Both the position numbers and the translations under genes were made by a program. DNA of 64,000 bases from Paramacrobiotus metropolitanus (Eukaryota; Tardigrada; Eutardigrada; Parachela; Macrobiotidae). Below the pieces are notes generated by a model. It was not told where the DNA came from, made no database searches, and worked only from the letters and a program-made list of their open reading frames with translations. Where the stretch lies: positions 62,001-126,000 of the forward strand of contig NW_026570235.1 in assembly GCF_019649055.1 (NCBI RefSeq), in the 5' to 3' direction. Of this stretch, positions 14,601-25,340 are shown piece after piece. Numbering within the stretch: the stretch's first letter is position 1; each line of letters begins with the position of its first letter.

Positions 14601-17600
14601 AGCTATGGTGGCATGTGCTTTTTGCTAAATTTTTATCACCTAATCAAGTCCAGCTTCATATAAATATTTATTGTACAATATATACCGTATATGTATAGAA
14701 GTGACCTTGTTTTCGAGCACCGTTATTGTGAATGTATAACAAAGAATGCCGGATAGTTTGTGGCATAAGAGCTCCGATTACAAATAATCAGGTTGACCTT
14801 TGCTTGGTGAAAACAGTGCTGATATATATAGAAATCCAATAATACCTTTCTTGTTTTTGTCTTTGTAAGGGTAAGGAAATCATTAACCAACAGCTGTCGA
14901 TGGCATTGAAAGTGTTTCTTACTGTCTTGGGAGTACACCCTTAAGGATCTGCTGGACAAAAAATTGAGCCACTTTCCGCAGGAAGTCATAGATCCCCAGC
15001 GGTCAATATTGATTTAATGATCACCAAAACGTTCCATCGATTTTGTTTTGCTCTTAACGTATCTACCCTTATAATAAATCCGTGTCTTGTGAACCGATAT
15101 TATATACTTCGTTACGCATTTAATTTGTCTGTATCAGTTAAGGAAAAATTGCTGCTGTGTATTGCTTTACTATAGAGCAATGTGTCAGCTTTTCTCTACT
15201 TTGTGGTCAAAGTGTTGGTTGAATTTAATTAGATACTTACAAAAAACAGGTCAGTTATACAGTAATTACAGTACATTTATATATGCGCCTGATATAGCGC
15301 ACTCGGCTGTTTTACGCGCCGAAAAAAAATTTATCCTCACCTGTCTTTTCAATATCTTTTCCCTTCGGCTCCAGTTCTACTGGGCTAATGGTTCCCGACC
15401 GTAAATTGTCGGGCTCGGTGTGAGGGCACTCAAAGCGAACATCAACTTGAACAGGTTCCGACCGGCACACCGAAGCAACGTATTCCGATAAGCGTATGTT
15501 GGTCCTTTCAAGCCCACTTAAATCACCGTTGATGTCATACCGCAGTCTACAGCGGTCTTCCTGCTTAATTAAATTACCTGCGAAAAACAAAGAAAACTTA
15601 GCTTTGGTGTATTTCTGCTGTTTACTGCCGTACATCCAAATCATATCATTTCTCAAATCGAAAACTTTTCAAACTTTTTGTAAACAAATTACTACATATG
15701 CATTCTGGGTCGCATTTTGTAGGATCACATATATCTATATTTAATGCGTATAATTAACGATCGACATGCGGAAGAATTCATATTACGTAAATACATCAGT
15801 AAGAAAACGCTTTACATTTTAAGCTTGTTAAATTTATAAATTATATCACAAAGATTTTCGCAACTGAGCACACCGAATACATTTTACAATGTATGAATTA
15901 CGCAAGTACAGCGCCAAAACAGCATGTTCGAAGCGTTTAGCATTAAGAACGTTTAGCATTAACATTTCGGTAAGAACAAAAAAAAGGAAAATCGGCTTTG
16001 CCAGCTCAAAACGTCAAACAAAAAGTATCAAGAAATTTTCTGAAATAAATAACTAGAACGCCATGACGTGATGGTATATTACTGTAATTAATTAACTTAA
16101 GCAACATCCTTACCATTAGTCAAAGGAAACGTTGCTGCCGGTTTCTGGATAAATTCCGTTTGCGTACAGGATTCTTCCACTACTGACGATACTGACGTAT
16201 CCAGCAGTTCACACCGGAATTTCGCAGACTGATGCGCGGCAGCGTCTAGCAGATGGAGAAAAACACAAGAAAAGAACACTAAATTTGTCAGTCGTCAGCT
16301 ATGGTTAACGAACAAATAATCATAGGCAGTATATGGCGCAACGGAAGCGAGACACCGGAAGCCAAACATATACACGCACGCACAGTGACTGCACAGTGTA
16401 CAGTGTATACTTCAATACATATATACGCACTACCGTGCACTGTGTACATATTATATATATGTTTGTATGTTGATTCAACCCGGGAAACGATATCGGGCCT
16501 TGTGACAATAAAGGGGATTCTCTTCTTTCACCACCAAACATCAAAAGAATACGTGACGTCATGGAAATACGATGCTATTCATATGTTGTCATATAGCCGT
16601 CGAGGATGACCAGGGAACAATGATATACGATATCCCTTATAATAATGACTCAGGAAGGTTCATCGCATTCACTGATACGATGAATTATTGGATTATCCGT
16701 TTATATATAGCGCTTCCAAAAACTGAGCATTGATTTTCTTGGAGTTGCTGGTGGAGCTTTTGCGGTCATGATATATATATGCCATCGTGTTTTAGTACGG
16801 ACACTCATATTTTTTCGGCTTTTGCGTAGTGCGAAGTAAAAGCTAGAGCCCATATAACGCGTAAACTATAAGAAAACCGCTTTTCTTGGATTGGAAACTA
16901 ACTTAATTATTAGCAACACATGAAAATAAAGCATGCACACAGTATTCACTGACGGTTTTTAAGGGACGTCAACATGAGAAAAAAATCAGACTACATTTAT
17001 TCAAACAAAATATGAAATACCGTTATAAACGAAGGCTTGCAATTTGTGGAAAAACGTACTAACTGCAAAAATAAACCTCCGATTACGCGTATTGTGAGTG
17101 TCTGCTGAATTTTTTGTGCTGCCACTAACCATGACCTTACATAAAGGGAATCAAATTAAAGGGCAACTGGAGTGGAGGTAAAGCGACATACAAAGTATTT
17201 ACTTCTGTGACCTGTTTATTATACTCGTATACGTTTAAATCTACCGATACGTTTCGAGCACTTCCATGCTCAAAATTTGTCTTTCTACCGCCATCTATGT
17301 AAAGTACAGTAAATAATAATCTTTCTGTAGCTGCATATAAGACAGCGGTATAATATTAGGACATTCGGATCTCTGCATGATCTTTCGTCAAAAGTTACCA
17401 TTTCCGGCAGTACGAGTGGTTAATTGAATTGTTTGGAAAACTGAAATATCATGCCGTGCTGAATAATTAAAATTCGCTTCAGTGACATTTTACCGGCACG
17501 ATGACCTCTCCCAGCTATCGCCAGCGCAATTAACACATGCTCTCAATATAACATATCCGGCCTAGTAGAAACCCGTCATATCACCTGACCAGCGCGCGTC

Positions 17601-19424
17601 TTTATTCAACGGCCCATGTGATTACCGTCTATCAAGGGTGCTGATATATGGCGCCCTTATTCCCACAGCGTCCAACAATTCCCCCTTCGCGATCTGCCAC
17701 CCACACGGCTAATCGACGCAGCACATGATCGTATTCCTGGCGTTGACATAAATTGCTACTTGATGTCACTTATCCAGAACTCGCTACACAAGTTGTATTT
17801 GTTATATACAGGGTGACCGCAATATACACGGCTTCGCACCGTTGTGCCTTCCGGTCTGTTTTTCGAGAAGAGTGGATAAATATATCCACTATGTATTATC
17901 CTGTAAGGAATCCTTGCGGATGCGGGTAATATGCAGAGAAAAAGTCGCACCATGAGCCTCTGTCGTCTACGCACTTTTAACAAGTAGCGTTAATGTAACA
18001 CTGCAACCCATAGGTCACTTGATCCCAGGATATTAATTTTCCGGGGATCCGAGCTCGAGTGTGCAGACTGTATGGATACGAGTATGATTAAAGCCTGTTC
18101 GATGCGCAACCGATTACGTAATAAGATAATAAAATGTTTATAGAAACCTGCTTAAATAATTGTAAAATCTAAACAGCGGTTATCTAAAAAGCTGAGCACA
18201 AACTTAAACTTAAAGTACCACAAATTTGAAGAATAATAAATAAGTAAATATTAAAAATTAAAGTACAAGCATTATACTTGGTAAAAGAAGGTTTCGTACT
18301 CACATAATAAACTTTTACATTTTGCTACAAAATATCGAATTCTTAGTAATAATAATTAACTGTTCATAGCTATAGGCTGCATTTTGAGCAGTATTTCCTG
18401 AACTAATCGCTAAATTTCGGCACAATAATAAAAGGATCAGATGTTGATTTATTTTACCGTTTACGGGATAGTCATAAAAGCTGTAATATTACTGTATTTT
18501 GTAGTTCGCCAGTTGCAGAACTTGCATTGAAGGAAATTACATTCATGATTAATGCATGTCATCAACAATGAGCAAGCGCAAGATCGTTTGCTGCATTTAT
18601 CGGAGGCGGTCACCGAGTGTCACATGGATCATAATAAAATAATTTATTGATTTTGGTGAATTTTGCACATTCACTTCACTTTTTGTGCGTGAGCGTGAAA
18701 TGCCTGTCGCTACGAAGCAGTTGATGACTTCTGCAGTTTAACGCATAATTAACTGGCTTTTTACCTTTTTGATTTTTCAGATTGTGATTATTGTCTTGAG
18801 TCTCGACTTTGCTCCAAGCGAAACTTTGTTTGTTGTATCTATTGATTATTTATGCACTATAAGACACACAAATAAATAAATGTTTAATTACTGCGCAATT
18901 AAAAAAATTTCAAGCACTGTTGCAATTTTTGCAGTTATTGTATTATCAGTTAATAGCTTTTTTAACAATATGTCGCTTTGTACAGGATTCTGTGTGTAGC
19001 ACTCAAGCAGTCGCTGCATTTGTGCGTCAGTATGTTCGGGTATTATCGACATTCAATTGACCACGCAGTGAACCGGTGTATATTTTTGTTGGTTCACCGC
19101 TCTCGGATATTTTGTTTTTTCCTGTTGTGTCGAATTGCATTCGGTTAGCAATTTCCGTCTAGGAATTGTGCCGCTCTCCCTCATCACAGCTTTTTCAGCG
19201 AATTGTTTTCGTAACCCACACAGTGGTTGAATATTTTATTAAATGCTTGAATCAACACTCGCAAACACATGCCTAATTTACTCTCACTGAACTATCACCC
19301 TGTGTAGTCCCGCACCTGATTGACATGCCGCTGCCGCACTGCCGGCTTCCCCAAACGGATTTTTCCAGAATGTCACACGTGACCGTTGCAACGCCTCCTC
19401 GTCGCCGGTCTCCTGCAACGCCAT
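5661..19424 (-). CDS. uncharacterised 654-residue Ser/Pro-rich protein, seven exons
   Basis: I do not recognise this protein. Coding exons, 5' to 3': 19424-19316, 16245-16114, 15577-15341, 12249-12110, 11219-11137, 8806-8082, 6199-5661. Junction phases are 1,1,1,0,2,1 and every one fits; all introns are GT-AG and the total is 1965 nt. The ATG at 19424 sits in GGATGG. An acceptor-like CAG four bases upstream leaves room for a 5' UTR intron or an earlier exon. Residues 16-19 are RVTF (the PP1-docking RVxF form), 64-66 are TQT (LC8-type), about 250-450 is basic and rich in SP and RSPSP sites, a Cys-x2-Cys lies near 458, and LFSFD (534) and LFNFD (596) match clathrin boxes. The C-terminus is acidic. 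A regulated scaffold is an inference. The short exons at 12249 and 11219 rest mainly on phase and splice signals. Confidence 0.72.
6200..8081 (-). other. intron 6 of the Ser/Pro-rich gene
   Basis: The donor is AAAG/GTGCGT at 8081 and the acceptor is a pyrimidine-rich tract ending in CATACAG at 6200. Joining the exons restores a Gly codon and reads on in frame. Nothing coding is seen inside. Confidence 0.7.
8807..11136 (-). other. intron 5 of the Ser/Pro-rich gene
   Basis: The donor is CCAG/GTGAGC at 11136 and the acceptor is TTCTATTAG at 8807, phase 2. A GC-rich block at about 10065-10450 carries open frames over 100 codons on both strands. I see no domain or splice support for either frame and treat them as intronic. 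Confidence 0.55.
11220..12109 (-). other. intron 4 of the Ser/Pro-rich gene, with a degenerate 90-bp duplication
   Basis: The donor is AGT/GTACGT at 12109. The acceptor ends TTGTACAG at 11220. Inside, CACCTG followed by TAACGACCAA occurs at 11591-11610 and again at 11681-11700. If this donor is not used, the reading frame ends three codons later (GTA CGT TAA), giving a short isoform of about 208 residues. Confidence 0.5.
12250..15340 (-). other. intron 3 of the Ser/Pro-rich gene
   Basis: The donor is ACAG/GTGAGG at 15340 and the acceptor is TTTTATTACAG at 12250, phase 1 to phase 1. It contains a possible 39-nt phase-1 cassette exon (12902-12940). An exon-like stretch at 14980-14850 would bring in a stop codon in the required phase, so it was not used. 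Confidence 0.6.
16246..19315 (-). other. intron 1 of the Ser/Pro-rich gene
   Basis: The donor is ATCAG/GTGCGG at 19315 and the acceptor is TCTCCATCTGCTAG at 16246, phase 1. It is about 3.1 kb of AT-rich sequence. A minus-strand frame at 17756-17983 and a TACAGGGTGACC sequence near 17806 are the only items noted. Confidence 0.6.
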
Positions 19425-19428
19425 CCGA

Positions 19429-21753
19429 CTGTGAAATTACACTAACAAGCAGCATCACTTATTTAGGTTGCTCCTCTTTTTGTAGCATCCGGATGTCATT
19501 AACACTGCGTTGATGTACACAACAGCATAAATGTGCATCTAACTGCATTAGCTGCGATAGCGTATGCAAACCTTGACCTTTAACTTCGGCACCCTTTCGC
19601 TTCGCTTCTCCTCTGTACATGCGCTATTTGATTGCGCTGGTCGACGTGGTCGTGTCTGTAATTATAAATGCAATACAATGGCGCTGATTTGTAGTACAAA
19701 GAAAATTAAGAAATTCGATCGAAGGCAATATTCGGCAGCAAATTTTAATTACGGATCTCTCACGCTTTCAAGTCCCGATTCGGAATAAATATTATGCACT
19801 TTGTGTTTGCCTTTCTTTGGGTCCAGATGAGCATTTCCGAAACATACCGCACAGAATGCTCGTTGACAATCTTCGCAATTCTGTTACATTGAACACAACA
19901 GTGTTAGTTTTTCGGTGTATCGGTTACTCGTAATACCTGTAGTCACGGTGTACAGGTATTACGAGCTCTACTTGTATCGTAATAGATAATAAGTATTAGG
20001 AAGCTGGCTTAGTGCACCGACGGAACCTTAAAGAAGCTTGAACTGGCATACAGCGCTAGTTGATTAGTCAGGATTTTCAGAATTCATACCAGTATGGCAG
20101 CCTTATTGCGACAACGGTCACAACCAGTCAAAAGTGGTCGTTCGAGAGTGTTACTGGAACTCTTTGTGCATGTTGATGTTTTGCACTGTTTTTGTTTTGA
20201 CAGCAAATTTGTAGAACGACTCCGGTACGACCAGTCAGCATTTACGGATTTGCGATACGACATAACGCCCGGCACACCAAAAGCAGTAGTTTCTTTGACG
20301 TACACCGTCTGCTGGGAGCCGCCGGAAGTGTTTGTTGCAATGTCAAGACTATGTGCAATAACGCAGGATAATGGTTGAGCTTTTGCTGAAAAATACTTAC
20401 TGACTACTGTACTTATAATAATAAACGTGAATCTGAACAAAAAGTATTACGTACGCTATGAGTGGCAGTGTAGCAGTGCTACACTAGCATCACTGTTCAC
20501 GGCCTCCTGCGGTCCTGCCACATAATATGATAATTATGTTGCTAAGAAGTAAGATTCTGTTAGTTTAATAACGCACTTTAGATGAACGTAGCCTTATTTC
20601 CTCCGCTTGGGTAATACAACTTCATGTTATTACATATTACACCGTTGATATCAGCGTTAAGTACTTAATTTTGCAGATGCTACTACAGTGGTTTTACTTT
20701 TGGTTAAGAAGGGTATAAAATTATAAATTTTCTGACTTTGTACAATGCTATTATGCTATGTTCTACTAAGTACTCGTACCGGGGTTTTAAAGACAGTTTA
20801 CAGCTGATTGTCACAGTTAGTTATTAGTTAGTGAGAAGATTATAACATGTGAAAGGCACAACACTGCAAACCGGAAGCCGCTTAACGTTAACAAATACAC
20901 TTGCGACGACGGTTGGGATACTCGTTATTCCCGAAGCGGTTAAAAAGGAAACGAAAAATCATCGTAAAAGTTTCCCAGTAAGAAAACAAGGCAAGCGAGT
21001 CTAGCAAGCCAAGAATCGTGCAAGCTCTCATTAAAAACAAATTCTGACCATGAGATTGCGGTAAAATGCATGCGGTATCTTGTGGTCGGCATTACTACCC
21101 TATAAGAGGGATTCAAACACAGCACACCCATGGAACGTTAAAGTATAACAAGATCATGCATGTACAACTACAGATGGCTACTGCTGGTACAGTAGCACAA
21201 CCAACCGAATTTTGTTATGCCGGTTGCAGAAGCAATTTTTTTGTGACAAAAATTTGTTGCTTTCACTGATAATAATTTTATTATATGAGCACAAAGTGTT
21301 AAACTATCGATGAGTTGGAAGGCGAAGCAGGGTATAAAAATTAAATTGACGTAAATGCCTGCTTTACTTGCGAAATAAATTTATTAAAAGATGGCGGATG
21401 TGCATAGCACAATACTCACTACTAGTTTCGACGACAAAATCATGGCGGGCTGTACGCGGACAAAATGACGTCATGGCTCATGCTATGTATGTACAGTACG
21501 AGTACTTATGGTTAATAAGATCGTTGAAGTTTTGTAGGATCGTCACTGGTGCATGATGTAATACATTCCAAGCCTGACCGAATAACGCGATCATTAGCAT
21601 TCCACAGAATACACTGTTGCGAATTTCCCAGATTTTGCTGCAGTGGGTTCTCTTATCTGGCGAGCTTTACAAAAACCGCTTTCGTTTCCACTTTTCACGC
21701 GGCTATCTTTTGTTTTCCAGCACTATCGTTCGTTTCGACGAGCCTACACAGAG
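19429..21753. other. intergenic spacer between two divergent genes
   Basis: This separates the start codons of the minus-strand Ser/Pro-rich gene and the plus-strand coiled-coil-like gene, so it should hold both promoters. It contains a 14-bp perfect inverted repeat at 19927-19965. At 20090-20385 both strands are open for about 95 codons. The minus copy has an acceptor (TATTTTTCAG) and a donor (CTG/GTATGA) and encodes a Cys-, Ser- and Thr-rich stretch; the plus copy starts with ATGGCAGCC. Neither is convincing enough to call a gene. Confidence 0.4.
19927..19965. repeat. perfect 14-bp inverted repeat, 11-nt loop
   Basis: The left arm CTCGTAATACCTGT (19927-19940) is exactly matched by the right arm ACAGGTATTACGAG (19952-19965). 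It lies about 500 bp upstream of the Ser/Pro-rich start codon. The left arm overlaps one of the dispersed TACTCGTA octamers. Confidence 0.85.
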
Positions 21754-23091
21754 ATGTCGCATCGCAATCCCCCATCACGCGAGGCTGAGCTTCGTCGTCT
21801 GCGCACTGAACTGAAAGGTCTCGAGAAAGCGCTGGATATATCTATTAGCCAAGCGAGAGGTATTTGAATGTTTTCTAGAAGCGTTAGAGTCTCATGTCAT
21901 GTTTACGTATAGCTGATACAGTAACTGCTCGTGACTTGGAAATTAGCCCCAAACAACCTGTTGCCGTGTGATTAAGGCTTTAAGCTCAACCATCTACGCT
22001 TTTATAGGACAGCTGAACGATATCTCCGCCAAGCTCAGAGCTTTGCAGGTATCCCTCAGCGATCTCAAGCCCCGTATTATCGATTATTACAAATCCGACG
22101 TGAAAGTGGATGATTACCTGAAGAAACTGTTGGCGATGTCGGACGAAGCTTTGCGCGAACACTTCGCGGCCACGCGTAAGCAGGCTGAAGCAGGTATGGA
22201 CCGAGCGAAGATTATCTGTACAGTGTAATGACTGTAGCGTGTTTTTTCCAGTTCCGTGTACGCCTGTTTTGCTATCTTGAATATTGTATGTTTTCAAACA
22301 GAATTTAGTGATGGTATGGAGGAGCAGGCAGAATGGTTGAAGCGGATTGCCGAGTTGTTAGCCCAGCAGACTACCATTTTGGACCGCATGGATACGGTTT
22401 CACTGCATGTCAGCGTGCATGATACGCATGGCCTACGAGGGCACCTCATGGACAAACATCAGCTATTCATGGGGCTTGCTGGTAAGTGCCCGCGCAACCA
22501 GGTTATTGTATGCATGAGAGCGGATAAAACGTGTACGCGTAGCTCATGGTGTTCTTTCGAATTGGCAAAACTGTACTAGTAAACCTTCTGTCTGTGACTT
22601 GTCACTTTTGTCACATTTGTAGCGCAAGGCAAATCTCTGCGCCAGTATCTCTTGAATACGGCTCTCGTGCTAACGGATGGGGAAGAAGCCTACATGCGCA
22701 AGGTAAGATTCTTTCTTCTTTCTCACAAGTCAGTTGGACAGCTGTCTTATGACATGGTCACTATTCGTTATTGTGGATACTTTTGGAATACAATATCTAT
22801 ATACAGTAGAATGTAGCAAGTATACTTCTACAGTTCTACTCACTGCGTGCGAGTGTACTGGAACGATTAGAGTCCGTACATTTATCTGCACATCGTATCG
22901 GTAGAAAGACATTGCCTACTGGGTAGTATCAGCAACTGAGTCTTGTGTTCTCATGCTGGTTACCTGTAATTCAGGTCAAAACCTATCTGGCATCAAAGGA
23001 AGGAACCCATCTGGATTCCAAAGAAGAATGCAATGTGGAATCGAAGGAAGGAGCCCATCTGGAATTAACGGAGCATTCTACAGTTCCCTAA
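21754..23091 (+). CDS. uncharacterised 222-residue helical, coiled-coil-like protein, five exons
   Basis: I do not recognise this protein. Exons are 21754-21859, 22008-22193, 22302-22481, 22623-22702 and 22975-23091; phases 1,1,1,0 all fit and introns are GT-AG (about 110-270 bp). The ATG at 21754 follows a pyrimidine/CAG-rich leader and is the first in frame. The sequence is dominated by helix-forming charged residues with heptad-like leucines (residues 10-85 and 98-125), so a soluble coiled coil or helical bundle is likely. There is no signal peptide or membrane segment. The last exon encodes three 8-residue repeats, SKEGTHLD, SKEECNVE and SKEGAHLE, before the TAA. An AATAAA at 23432 gives a plausible 3' end. 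Function and partners cannot be inferred. Confidence 0.8.
22993..23064 (+). repeat. three 24-bp tandem units inside a coding exon
   Basis: Three in-frame 24-bp units (22993-23016, 23017-23040, 23041-23064) encode SKEGTHLD, SKEECNVE and SKEGAHLE. Units one and three are closest to each other. This is a minisatellite-like expansion at the C-terminus of the coiled-coil-like protein. Confidence 0.8.
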
Positions 23092-23431
23092 CGTTTCTTA
23101 TTTTTTTCTGCCTGGTCGACATATTCCAGTGAAATTTGTGGCCTTTGCCGCCGTTTTTCAGCTTTTCGTATTATGCTTGAAATTTCGTTTCCTTTTAGTT
23201 TTCGCTCGGTACACCGAGTTTTAGTTGATGAAAGATGTAGTTGGCGGTTTTCTTTTTCGGGAGCGTCAAATTTAAACTGTATGCTTGTTTTTTTTGCAAG
23301 AACTGATCGGAAATTCAATGTTCAATGAGACTAAACCCATAAAACAGTCGTTTTATGTGTTTGGCAGTTTGCACGAGACTATGTATCGTGTATAACGTTT
23401 TAAATTTTATTTTTGTATTTGGTAAGCCAAC

Positions 23432-23437
23432 AATAAA
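23432..23437 (+). terminator. poly(A) signal of the coiled-coil-like gene
   Basis: Canonical AATAAA, 341 bases past the TAA at 23091. Confidence 0.55.
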
Positions 23438-23971
23438 GAGAATTCGGATGGGGTTTTGCTTTGGAAATTGGGAAATGTTGCAATAGTTAACTTATAGTTA
23501 AACTTAATGGTACCCAGTTACCCAAAAACAATTCAAAATTTGTACTTTAAAGCAGCTCTACATGATGATAACAAAAGCAGGAACAAAACAGTCTTCGAAA
23601 TGCGAGTAAGTTTTGATTTTTGTGTGTTATCGTTCATGGCTTTCCTCAGACTTCTGGGGTCTGATACCAAGAATTAGCAATGCTCCGTTACTTTTTTATC
23701 CAAGTTTTATTCAAACAGAAGTCATCCGCTATAATCTTCGTGGCATCGCAAAGTTCACAAAACAAACCATGTTAACTACACCGCCTACATTTTCTACATT
23801 GCCTTACATTATTATGTGCCACAATCTTGCTTGTACTGCGATATCTACGCGGACCTTTGTGCTACTATGTCTGCATTTGCCAATGCCGGTGTCTGCAGGG
23901 TACGAATTGTATTGTGTGGCTTCTCTACCATTATACGTTAATGTTCTGAAAACGGGGTAAACTCAGTGATA

Positions 23972-24526
23972 ATGGATCGGATCTGTGGAAGCGGTCAGTT
24001 CGCGGCGGAGAATTCAAGAATGTCCCGATTTAATAAGGATCGAAATACCAGAACTGCTGCAGCAATTTTTAGAGCACGACCTTGCGATGTATGTAATTAC
24101 CGATTTTAATTCTTCCGGTATTGAGGTTTTGAACTGTTTAATAGCATTTTTCTGCTGCTGCCGCTCAGATTTTATTTCAGCTAATACTGTTCAACTGTGT
24201 TGGTCAAAGAAATTATAAAGGTCAGTATTAAGGTTTTGTGAGATACTTCTAGAGGCAGTAGCCCACATTAAGCTCGTCTGAAGCATCTTACATCAGATTT
24301 TTAAAGCCTTTCTCGCAAGTGCAGACACATTTTGTGATTTATCAAGAAAATTCTCACTCCGGATGGATTACATGTAGAAAAGGTCACAAGGCATTCGCAA
24401 TGGTTTGGTGATTGGTCAACTGTTCCAGATTTTTCAAACAGCCTTCACATTCACGAAAAAATACGTTTTGTTAGCTTCCTTCTGTCAGCCGCTTCTCCTG
24501 CTGCGATTGGTGCACAATTTATCTGA
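23972..24526 (+). CDS. weak candidate: small three-exon gene of about 105 residues
   Basis: A possible gene with exons 23972-24088, 24169-24220 and 24378-24526. It has an ATG start, donors GAT/GTATGT and AAAG/GTCAGT, acceptors GCCGCTCAG and TACATGTAG, phases 0 and 1, and a terminal TGA. The middle exon could instead start at 24181 in the same frame. The product has no domain I know and no clear signal peptide; the last exon ends with a short hydrophobic run. The minus strand here also has coding-like fragments, so the strand is not settled. A chance assembly is quite possible. Confidence 0.22.
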
Positions 24527-25340
24527 AGAAACTTTAGCGCTCTTTGCGATTGCTGGCCTTAGTAGTTTCTGCGATATCAATGATTACTAAAACAACATTC
24601 GTACCTTAAAATGATTTTTGGTAAAGAGAAGGCTGCACCTTTACTGAACTGAACTAATGCAATATAGAGAACTATCTTGCCTTAGTTCATTAGGGACTGC
24701 GGATGCGGTCAGCGTGATCTGAAGTCTGAACGACCGAGTCAACGGATGACGTTTTAGCTAACAGCAAGATGACGGTTTGTATCCATGACTGCAAACTGCT
24801 ATCATGGCCTATAAGTTTATAACGTGTACAGTACACTAACGAGTATCAATGAAATATCCAGCGTTGCCTCTTCAAACAAAACGTACGTGTGATTCTTTTT
24901 AATTGTGTGTAAGTACTCAATGATCTAAAACATTCTGCTAAGTAAGTACACTTGCGAGCATTATTAAGTATTGACGCGAGTGTAGCCCATGGGATCTGCC
25001 GTTGTTAACATGAATAGTCTATGATGACTACGGTACGAGTTACTGTACAGATATAGAAACCACTGTCAACCATGTACATCACGAGCTTTAAAAGTATCGC
25101 AGTAAAATCAAACAGAGCTCTCACAAAAGGACGGAGTATAACGATCATCGAAATGTGCTTATACATCCAAAATTTTGCGATACTCTACATAAGCGTTAGT
25201 CAGCTTGTATAAAACCACAAAATGCATAGTAAATGCTCCACATCTAGGAAAACGCTGTCGAAATTGTTCGCGTCACTCCGGTGCGGTAGTCACCATTCAT
25301 CAACAGGAAGATTATCTGCAAATCAGTAAAAATTAAACGC
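24527..25340. other. spacer 3' of the GPCR
   Basis: AT-rich, with stop codons in all frames at short intervals. It should contain the 3' UTR of the minus-strand GPCR. No clear poly(A) signal or other feature was seen. Confidence 0.5.

Noticed and set aside
14850-14980. Exon-like minus-strand stretch with acceptor and donor
   Set aside because: Entered in the phase set by the exon ending at 15341 it gives an immediate TAA; the exon at 12249 fits directly.
17804-17830. TACAGGGTGACC, resembling a Tc1/mariner terminal repeat start
   Set aside because: No matching inverted end and no transposase frame nearby were found, so a short chance match is more likely.
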